Positions 56,381-64,000 of a DNA stretch of 64,000 nucleotides are shown here, one piece after another. Numbering within the stretch: the stretch's first letter is position 1; each line of letters begins with the position of its first letter. The DNA is from Thinopyrum elongatum (Eukaryota; Streptophyta; Magnoliopsida; Poales; Poaceae): the NCBI GenBank assembly GCA_011799875.1, contig CM022297.1, positions 441,303,292 through 441,367,291 on the forward strand. The letters run 5' to 3'. The notes under the pieces are model-generated. The model saw nothing but the letters and a program-made list of their open reading frames with translations. It ran no database searches and had not been told where the DNA came from. Both the position numbers and the translations under genes were made by a program.

Positions 56381-59300
56381 ATGGACGATAGCGACAGAGA
56401 CGACCATGATCAAGAGGATATCATCTTTGACATGATATGCTCCCAAAACCCAGAGATTGAACTAGATGACAGCTCACAATATCTGAACGAGTCCGGTGAG
56501 GGAATTGAGGAAGAACCAAGAGATGAAGGGCACACAAACAATGATGGCGAAGGAAATGTTCTTCAATTAACAAAGTCCGGCGAGGTATATATATATATAT
56601 ATAAGGCCTCTGGTGATCATTACATGTATTAATTGATTTGTATATATATTAACGAATCTTTCTTCTTTTAGCCCTCCGGATCGAGCAAATCTTCTAGAAG
56701 GGTATGAGGCCAAGCCAAAAAATTGCCCGATGGCATAAAGTACAACATCGATGAAGTCAAACCAGATGGAGAACCGATTGCTCCTGCAAAGAATGCCAGC
56801 AAATTTATACGTCAATGCGGAGTTATTGTTAGGGACCAAATCCCGATCACAGTTCAAGAATGGAATAAGCCAAAGGAAGCTCGAGGAGTTAGTTTTGCTT
56901 TGGGATACGCTCATGTCACATTTCAACCTACCAGAGGGTTTCACAGATCGCGAATGGGAGAAAGTCAAGAAGTGTGCTCTTAAGAAGATGGCCGCATAAT
57001 TCCAGACTTGGAAGAAAAGATTATGGGCCGACTAAGTCAACGCAGAAAAGAAGACTCTAGAATTCACTGGAGCACTAGAGAAGGTAAAAGATCCGTGGGA
57101 CTTATTTGTGCAATTCAAGGAATCAGAAGCAGCTAAGGAACGGTCGAGAATAAATAAGATAAATGATGACAAAAAAAGTTTCACCATGTTCTGGGGCCAG
57201 GTGGCTACAAGACTGGCCTGCCTAAGTGGGAAGAATCTGAGGCCAAGATTATTGCTACAGGGGGCACTCCAAAAACAGTGGGTTGGCTCGACAGGTGCAG
57301 GACTTGGTTTTATGTGCATGGGGGAAAGTTGGACCCAAAGACAGGGGAGATTATTGAACAGGCAAGTCTTAAAGAAGGCTCGGATGCTTTAATTCAAGCA
57401 ATAGAAGAGGCTCGAACAGGGGCATTCCAGCCCGAGAGAGAGAACGACGAGCTTACACGCACCCTCAAGAATCCTGAACACCTGGGACGAACATGAGGCA
57501 AAGGCGTTGTTCCGTGGGTTGAGGGGTTTGCGGAGTGGAACGACACTTACAGAAGCCGTGCGAGAAAGAAGAAGCAGGATGCAGACTGGCTTCAAAAGGT
57601 AGAATCAAAGAACGCGGAGTTGGAACGCGTTTTAATGCGGCATCAGGAGCAGATCGACACAATTAGCCAACAAAGGGCGTCTCAGCGGCAGGAGCAACCA
57701 GATCCAGCATTGGATAGTACCGTCCCATCTATGCTGAAAAGCAGCATGGGTTCCACGGGGGTCCTGGCCGATGATGCACTGCTGGCTCACTACCCCGTGG
57801 ATGATATCAAAGAGATGACAAGTTGTGAGCTACACATGAAACTGAAGAACATATCCATGAAGGTGGCGGTCGGCTTTGATTTACCGAATGCACCTAAAGC
57901 AACCATCCATGGCAATCCGATTCCAGCTGGCTATGCTCGTGTCGGGGTGGATGAAGTTCTGTCGGGATATGACTCACTAGAGCTTGACTTTCCTGGAGGT
58001 CAAGGGGAGCAGACACTAGGAGAAGTCATATGTGGTCTCATTGTATGGAGAAAGGAGTCCATCGTCTTTCCAAACTCGGCGCCAAGGCCACCGACTCCTC
58101 CAAGTCCACCGTGTCAGGCAACTGCACCCCACCTCGAGACGGAGTGCAGCGCGAGTCCGCCATATCGATCTCCGCCGCGTCAGCCGACTCCATCCCACCC
58201 CGAGACGGAGCCCAGCGCGAGTCCGCAATATCGATCTCTGCTGCGTCAGCCGACTCCAAAGCGGAAGAAAGCACCAAAGAAGAAACCCGAGCCCCCTGCC
58301 AAAAAGAAGTTAGCTTACGAGTTGACTGAGGAGGAAAACAGAGCGGTCGTGGCTTCCGAAGTGAAGGCCCATTTTGCATCGAAACCGCCCCCGCCGCCAA
58401 AGGAGAAAATACCTGAGAAAATCGTACAACACTTTGTGGATCTTGCTAAACAGGCACCTGTGGAGAAAAGGCGATCAGACTATGAACGCTCTATTAGCAA
58501 GTCATATCATGAACAAAAGCATCAGTCGAGCCTTACAGGTAGTAATAAAAGCGGGAAAACTATTGCCCAGCTCGGAGAACAGGCAGTGCAATCGATCCCC
58601 CCGCTCAAGGTGAGTACCTATAAGGCGGTAACCGACGCTCTTGCTAAAGAATTTGGTCTCAATGTTGAGCAACTCCTAGGCACCAAGGAACTCCCCATGG
58701 CTACATCATTTGCATGGAAATATGTCCCCGGGAACCCTCTGGTCAGGCCTGAGGAGGTCCCACTTCTATCAACGCAAATGCGCAGATTGCATGACTGGTA
58801 CTTGAGAGAAATAAAGTCCGGGCGAGAGATGCTCATGGTGAAAGTTAAGCCAAAGCATTACCTCCATGGATCCGATGTGTGGATTGAGTTTTCAGAAATT
58901 TTTCAGTTATTCAATCAAAACGCACTCGACAAATCTATCGTCAGTTGCTATTGTCTGTAAGTGATTTCTTTCTGTAATTTAAGTCCCTAGCTCAGCTCGT
59001 TCATTGCCTGTGTGGTACTATGCAGAATGAAGATTTTTGAATTGAAAAGAGATGGAGTCTATGGCATTGGGTTCATCGACCCAAATACCGTTAATGAAGC
59101 TATGTTAAATAACCACAATAGAATAAGTTGCTAATATTTTTGAAGGAACTAAATACCAGACCAGAAATACTATTTCCTTACAACATCAAGTGAGTGTTAC
59201 TGTCTTGTACTACAAATTCTATTTTGCTTACTCGATGTTAAGTGTAGTTGATGAGTTATGCATGCCCGCTTATACAAACGTGTGCGCAGTTTCCACTGGA

Positions 59301-59985
59301 TCTTGCTAATCATTAGATTTGACGAGGGAACTGTTGAAACATTGGACTCACTAGGTAGAGATCCTAAAGAATACACCTGCCTGATTTTGATGCTCGACAG
59401 GTAATTTCAATCATTATCGCACTATGTTGGCATCTTTAGTTCATTTCCTGATATCAAGTAATTAACAACTCCTTTATTCATTTTCTTTGCCGGGCAGGAT
59501 TTGGAGAAAGTTCATCAAAGAGGTTGTCGGTGCATGGGAACCAAAGCTGAAATGGCGACGGTCCAAGGTAATTAAGTAGTACTAACTATGTCCGCGCATC
59601 TCTTTAATTCTAGTTTCAATACCATTATCATGCTTGATTATTATCTGATTGAATTCTATTCTCGTAAAGTGCATGAGACAGGAAAAGGGGGAATAATTTA
59701 TGTGCATACTACGTTTGCGAGAACATTCGCTTTATGACCAAAAGGAGCAGAGATGCAAGACATCTTTGGGTACGTAATACTATTCACAATTTTTTTTATC
59801 ATGATCTAATATATATACACCAACTAATATATTCATATTGATCTCCTTCTTTAAAGTTGGTGGAGATGCGGGATAGGCTCCTACCAAAGGACCCCATACG
59901 AGCACTTTAAGAGGAAATTGCGGGATTTTTGCTTGAGCAGGCCATATATCCCGGCGGAGAATACCATTACACCTAATGGCTGCAT
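56381..59985 (+). pseudogene. CACTA-2 second gene: DUF8039 plus Ulp1-like (C48) protease domain, decayed
   Basis: An acidic N-terminus starts at ATG 56381. After an intron (GT at 56585, AG before 56672) comes a KLPDGIKYNIDEVKPDGEP region, a TnpA-like WKKRL/DPWDLFVQFKESE region, and a long open stretch (57620-58960) with a DUF8039-like domain (CELHMKLKNISMKVAVGFD ... IPAGYARVGVDEVL), a Pro/Ser/Lys-rich linker and KPPPPPKEKIPEKIVQHFVD. Further exons hold the C48 core: FHWILLII (His), ETLDS (Asp), and NNLCAYYVCENIR (Cys). Ulp1-type enzymes cleave SUMO-like tags. Lesions are a TGA at about 56705 (after SRRV), frame changes near 56890, 57180 and 59125, and an extra G before the Cys motif near 59690. 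Why CACTA elements carry this domain is unknown. Confidence 0.65.
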
Positions 59986-60179
59986 GTAATGATCTGCAAA
60001 TTATAGGAGAAATTGTATATATATATGTGTGTATGCATGGTCGTACGAGAAATTCTATGATATATGATTGGTCGTACGAGAAATTCTATTATATATGCAT
60101 GACGTGTGCAGTATGTAGTAGCGTAAAATATGTTTGAAATGAAAAATAATTAAATGGAAAACATAAAATGAAAAGGAAA

Positions 60180-60395
60180 AATAAACCATAAACCCTAAAA
60201 CCCTAAACCTTTAGTCTCGGTTGGTCCCCAGCCCCCGACGCGCGCTGCCGGCCACGTGAAAGGGATTTTGTCCCGGGTCGTGGCCAACCGGGACTAAAGG
60301 GTGGGGGCCTTTAGTCCCGATTTATTTGTCCCGGTTGCTGACCCGGGACTAAAGGCTCTTCCCAACCGGGACTAAAGGCCGTTCCTCTACTAGTG
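60180..60395. repeat. CACTA-2 right subterminal repeats and TIR
   Basis: CCTTTAGTC(C/T)CGG and CCGGGACTAAAGG motifs at about 60209, 60287, 60309, 60345 and 60366, with terminus ...CTCTACTAGTG at 60395. Confidence 0.75.
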
Positions 60396-61228
60396 AGATG
60401 GGATCATTTCCTCGTCCACGATCGTCTCACTGGTGGTGAATTGATCAATTTCTCCTTCGGAGGACGAAGACCCAGAATGGCTCTTATCTATCTCAAACAC
60501 AGATAATCATGATGATGACCCATTTGACGATGTCATCTTTGCCCAAAGAATAAGGCTGAACGATGATGAGACCGGCAACCTCTAGGACAAACTTCTGCCA
60601 TGTGATGAGTACGTCGGGGTGCCATTCTTGACCCGCCTGACAAGGACCAATGTTACTGGCCGCCATGTCATGGTATGTTACTTAGTGTAGTAATTTGTTT
60701 AGTGTGGATCTACTGATGTTGCTTAGCATGTGTAGAATCTGATTGATATGCTTAGTGTAGAATCGATCTGATTGATATGCTTAGTGTAGAATCTGATGAT
60801 ATGCTTAGTGTAAAATCCGATGATATATGTGAATTGAAGTGTATGCTTTTTTGATAATTGTGCATGACATGCTCATTAAACAAAGTGTAGGGATTTTTTT
60901 AGAATCTGTATGATATGTTTGCGAGATTGTGTGCGAGCCTACTTAATTGACACCATTGTTCTATATATGTGTGTTTTTTTAGAAATTGCCTAAGGGGCTA
61001 GCTTTGGAGTTGTGGCATCGAGGCTGATGAAGCAGGCTATGCTAAAGGGGCTCCATCTCCACCTATGCGTACGTAGCAGACACGAACGGTCGCATTATCT
61101 TAAGCTCGGTGAGGTGGAAGAACTTCTTCGTTGGCAAGAATCTTCAGGTTGGACTATCCGTCATACTCACTATCAGGAACACCAGACAACATGACTTGAG
61201 GATGATGATTGTCATCAACATCATTTGA
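60396..61228 (+). pseudogene. B3-domain (REM-like) gene, 3' fragment
   Basis: It continues the first B3 domain (RWDHFLVHDRLTGGELINF, then PRMALIYLKHR). After a frame change it reads an acidic linker (DDDPFDDVIFAQRIRLNDDE), a TAG near 60583, and the start of a second B3 domain (VPFLTRLTRTNVTGRHVM). A GTATGT...TTTTTTTAG intron (about 60674-60982) follows, then KLPKGLALEL, three in-frame stops, and the end of the B3 fold (YAYVADTNGRIILSSVRWKNFF ... VGLSVILTIRN). Two B3 domains are usual in REM proteins. The gene is clearly dead. Confidence 0.6.
60690..60830. repeat. Short tandem repeat in a B3 pseudogene intron
   Basis: TTGATATGCTTAGTGTAGAATC-type units of about 22-32 bp repeat about four times. 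Related words occur in the presumed upstream intron (46085-46520), linking the two halves of the split gene. Confidence 0.6.
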
Positions 61229-62570
61229 AAGAATGTGTGTGGCTGGGCTAAGTCGTAAGTAATCTGGTTATTAAATATCAGTTCGCTTTTAGTGCATGTT
61301 GACAATGACTAATCACTAACTAGAACTATTTGCGATGAGATCGATGATTGTCAGATATCTTCTCTATATAACCATTTTGACGTTGTTGGTCCATTTAATT
61401 ACCTATGTGATCGAGATGCAAAATGCTATACGGTGGTACAAATAAATTTTTTTTGGTTGCAAAAATTGATGTTGGTGTGCGTGTTACATGGGATGCTGCT
61501 AGATGAGAAATAATAGTGCTAGCGTGGGACCCATGGAACGTCACAAGCACCTAAATTACTGCTGATGTAGGCACCAACGCCGCCACTATTTTTAAACAGT
61601 GGCGCTATATTGGTGGCGTTAGGCTTCCACACCAGCAATGCCATTTTTGCAGCGCCAGCACTAGTCTTTTCTGCACTAATGTGAAGTGTTGATTTTCTGG
61701 TACCTATTAAAAAATAACCCAAATTACAAACCGCGAAGCAAGAATAAGATCACCTAAAATTTGGGCCAGTAACAAGACTTCCTCTTGAAATTCAGAAGAA
61801 GAAACATTTGGAGTCAAAACCACCCAATCATGCTTTATAGGCTATGTTAAAGAAAATTGGAAGCGATTTCACTGCAGCAAACAAACATCTACGGCAAATA
61901 ACTGAATGATTGGGATCGACACCTAGATGGAGCAACAAGCTGCAGGCATCCTGTTGAAATCACGTTCTTATGATCGTGAACTGTCGGCATTATTGGATGT
62001 TTGCCGTGTAGTCTTGTTAGGCGGCGTCTTGGATGAAAGGTCGTGTTGAATATGACGTCTGTAGTATGATGTATCTGGACACTTATTCCTTTGCATTCTT
62101 CTGTTTACTCTCAATGACGGTCGAACTCTGACCCTATTATACGATCGTAAGCTAGATGTTTGTGTTCTTAATATCCTGGGGTTGCTTCACCACCAGGGTT
62201 TCTGACCTTGGCTTCGTCGCAGATGCTTGGTGATTGAATGGGCAAACCCATACGGTTCTTGCATGTTGGATGTCTGACTGGCCTCATCGGATTCCCAATG
62301 GAGTGAGGCTCGACCGATCCTGAGCCGACCGGTCTTCTCTCTGCCCCTTCTAAACGTCGCTTGGCCGAGCTCATGATGACGAAAGACGTGCCGCATTATG
62401 CCATCTTTAAGGTGGATCTGTAAACCTCTCGTAATCGTCCGGACCGCACTGTCCGGACCGCAAAAGCCATCCAACATCGACATGTATCAATCGCACGACG
62501 GTTTGGACGCGATTTCTCTCACAAACCAGAAACAAAAGTGGGGAAGGTTTGCGGGAGTCTGGACCGATCC
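61229..62570. other. Intergenic DNA, no gene recognised
   Basis: No coding signature. A short stretch at 61560-61683 has GTGGCG/CGCCAC inverted words and ends AGCACTAGTCTTTTCTGC, which could be the end of another small CACTA-like element, but no partner end was found. Paired CCGGACCGCA(C/A) words near 62438-62462 form a small direct repeat. Confidence 0.4.
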
Positions 62571-62946
62571 CAAGCTCATTTCTCATCGCCCTGGCCCACC
62601 AAAAACCCACTCGCCCTTCCCGCACGTGCTCCCGTCCGGCACTAGTTGCCCGTGTTCATGGCGCTGTAGAGCGTGCCGCTCCGCATTGAAGACGGCTTTG
62701 GGCGGACGCAACCTCTCATTGCGTCCATCATTGAAGTGGCGCGTCGGCCGAGGGCGACACCCGCTGCACGTCCGGCTGAACACGCCTCCGCGTCGCATTC
62801 ATACGCCTCCATTAAACCTGCGTGGAAGCCAAGAAACCTACGCCGGCCGAGCTGCTCCCGTCCGCCCTCTATTTGTACAAGGCCAAACGCCGGCAAGAAT
62901 CGCACCCCTTCGTCGCTCCCCCATCTCCTCCTTCACCACTCTTCTA

Positions 62947-63303
62947 ATGGCTTTCGAAGAGCAGTTCTCCGGCATACAAGCCGGCTGGGTGGTCCGCCGA
63001 GCCCGCCGGATACGAGCGAGGCAGCTCGCTGCTCCACCACCTGCGCCTGACCCGCTGGAGCAAGTTGGCGCCCCAAGCCGCAACGTGGTTCAGCAACTCA
63101 CCACTCCAGGGCCACTCGATGAGGAGTGGCTAGTTGCTCCACGCCGACACGGCAGGGAGCACGACGGCACGGGTGTCATCGCTGCAGTCAACGACCGCGC
63201 CTCCTGTGTCTGTGGCCGCGCCTCCCGTGCGTGTGCCCGCACCTCCCCTGCCTGCGACCGCGCCTCCCGTGTCTGCGACCGTGCTATACACACAGAGACA
63301 TAA
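62947..63303 (+). CDS. Hypothetical protein of a repeat family, function unknown
   Basis: ATG 62947 follows a TATA-like motif by about 80 bp and opens MAFEEQFSGIQAGWVVRRAR, then an Arg-rich stretch, PPPAPDPLEQVGAPSRNVVQQ, and a Cys/Arg-rich tail over a 21-bp tandem repeat. In the +1 phase that repeat reads as APPVSVA/APPVRVP/APPLPAT/APPVSAT, which looks more protein-like and suggests a frameshift before 63190. An alternative stop after AAIIEEK at about 63375 fits that view. No domain was recognised. Confidence 0.3.
   Translation: MAFEEQFSGIQAGWVVRRARRIRARQLAAPPPAPDPLEQVGAPSRNVVQQLTTPGPLDEEWLVAPRRHGREHDGTGVIAAVNDRASCVCGRASRACARTSPACDRASRVCDRAIHTET
63198..63281. repeat. 21-bp tandem repeat, four copies
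   Basis: Units are of the type GCGCCTCCCGTGTCTGCGACC, a multiple of three, so each phase keeps a repeating heptapeptide. Confidence 0.75.
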
Positions 63304-63700
63304 GTCGGGTGCGCGGAGAGTGACAAGTCGGTGACCGGGGCCTCTGCGTCCGCTGCCATCATTGAGGAGAAGTAGAACACGAGAGTCCGCTGCCGGTTGG
63401 GTGAAGGCCATCGCCTAGGCGACACCGGTGTACACAGCTGGTGTGTCGCCCGATTCTTCTCTTTCGTGGACCACCGTCGATCCCACATGGGCTCCACGGA
63501 AGTGGAGGCGCCGCCTTCCCTTCCCGCTGAAGCATGTGTCGAGGGTCCCACTTTGATGAGTGGTGGGGAAACGAGCCGTCCTTTGTGCTGAAGTATATAC
63601 CTCCGGGGCTCCCGGCAGTCCGGTGATCGGGCTGCCGGACAAGAGGAAGACAAAGGGATCCGCGTGCGGCGATTTAGATTAGGTATTATTATACCTCCAG

Positions 63701-64000
63701 AGCCGGACTAGCACCGCTGATGTAAATGTACTGAAATTCGTCATGTTTATATGAAAATCCAGTTTTTTATATGAAATTCGTCATATTTATATGAAATTCG
63801 GCCGTGTTTGCACGAATTTCCTTCGGTTGATTTGAGTTGTTGTGAAAATGTATGCGGCTACGGTTAGATGACGTCTTCCCGTATCTGTGTTCACGAACTG
63901 ATTCCTTCTGTTCACGGCGGACGGATGCTGGAAAATTTTTACGAGTTGCCGCTGGAGATGCACTTAGGAACATGCGCAAGCCTTAACTGCTCACCCTCGA
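63701..64000. other. Presumed 3' flank of the repeat-family ORF
   Basis: Three or four copies of TTATATGAAATTCG(T/G)C-type words between 63745 and 63820. No coding frame. Confidence 0.4.

Larger units (their letters stand above)
46889..60395 (+). mobile_element. CACTA transposon CACTA-2, 13.5 kb
   Basis: The left terminus is CACTAGTAGAAAACATGCC and the right terminus read backwards is CACTAGTAGAGGAACGGCC. TTTAGTCCCGG / CCGGGACTAAAG inverted subterminal repeats lie at 46920-47155 and 60215-60380. The element carries a broken transposase and a broken DUF8039/Ulp1-like gene on the plus strand, and a copia solo LTR. Flanks are AGATGGA (46882-46888) and AGATGGG (60396-60402), and removing the element plus one of these restores a continuous B3 reading frame. 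Without the solo LTR it is about 11.8 kb. Confidence 0.88.
62580..63700 (+). other. GC-rich repeat-family region with TATA-like box and 3' hairpin
   Basis: The block runs from a GC-rich leader through CCCTCTATTTGTACAAGG (a degraded TATA-type motif near 62865), a 118-codon ORF, and a CCGGCAGTCCGGTGATCGG / GCTGCCGG hairpin near 63612-63640. The texture resembles a high-copy wheat repeat family seen from memory. No family name is offered. Confidence 0.35.

Noticed and set aside
61560..61690. Possible terminus of a further small CACTA element (AGCACTAGTCTTTTCTGC)
   Set aside because: No matching opposite end, target duplication or clear subterminal array could be identified.

Overview
The window is plant nuclear DNA, almost certainly from a Triticeae grass (wheat, Aegilops or barley type). 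The pointers are an Angela/BARE-1-type copia LTR that starts TGTTGGAAATATGCCC on its own strand, CACTA transposons with CCGTCGGCATAG or TTTAGTCCCGG subterminal repeats, Stowaway MITEs, a tRNA-derived SINE with long target duplications, and a very large retroelement with 4.2-kb LTRs and no coding capacity. Nearly all of the 64 kb is nested transposable elements. The only cellular genes recognised are a partial S-receptor-like kinase and a broken B3-domain gene.

Layout. 1-4075: a fold-back (MULE-like) element carrying a degenerate minisatellite, a 404-bp MITE with near-perfect 9-bp target duplications, and the first exon of a G-type lectin S-receptor-like kinase on the minus strand. The exon's splice donor lies 12 bp from the MITE target duplication and no transmembrane or kinase exons follow in the window. 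4125-41676: a 37.6-kb CACTA transposon (CACTA-1) inserted in a small Stowaway MITE. In order it holds left subterminal repeats, a ~316-bp tandem array, a 2,538-bp direct duplication with no difference seen, a leader region, a TNP2-type transposase gene (three exons, one premature TGA), a seven-exon second gene of the Transposase_24/TnpA type (one frameshift) and right subterminal repeats. Just upstream of the transposase it is interrupted by a non-autonomous LARD-type LTR element (13790-34470, minus strand, TSD GTGCT). The left LTR of that element is in turn interrupted by an Angela-like copia element (13965-22757, minus strand, TSD AAACA) with intact gag and a pol with one frameshift and two stops. 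41677-46755: Stowaway remnant, a second 9-bp-TSD MITE related to the first, a complete 81-bp Stowaway MITE, a SINE, and AT-rich DNA with no gene seen. 46756-61228: a B3-domain pseudogene split by a 13.5-kb second CACTA (46889-60395). CACTA-2 carries a coiled-coil/membrane ORF, a pseudogenised transposase interrupted by a copia solo LTR (49984-51730, TSD GCAAC), and a decayed DUF8039 plus Ulp1-like (C48) protease gene. 61229-64000: low-information DNA and a GC-rich repeat-family ORF with a 21-bp tandem repeat.

How the parts relate. Each CACTA element has the usual two-gene plan: a transposase with zinc-finger-like Transpos_assoc, Transposase_21, DUF4218 and DUF4216 regions, and downstream a second, probably DNA-binding or accessory, protein. 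CACTA-1 is close to intact and CACTA-2 is dead. Insertion order is read from the nesting: Stowaway, then CACTA-1, then LARD, then Angela, then the 2.7-kb duplication, which contains both the LARD and Angela junctions. Both LTR pairs differ at roughly 2% of sites in by-eye comparison, so these are young insertions. The duplication and the indel-noisy array beside it may be assembly artefacts and should be read with that in mind. All family names rest on recognition without a database search.
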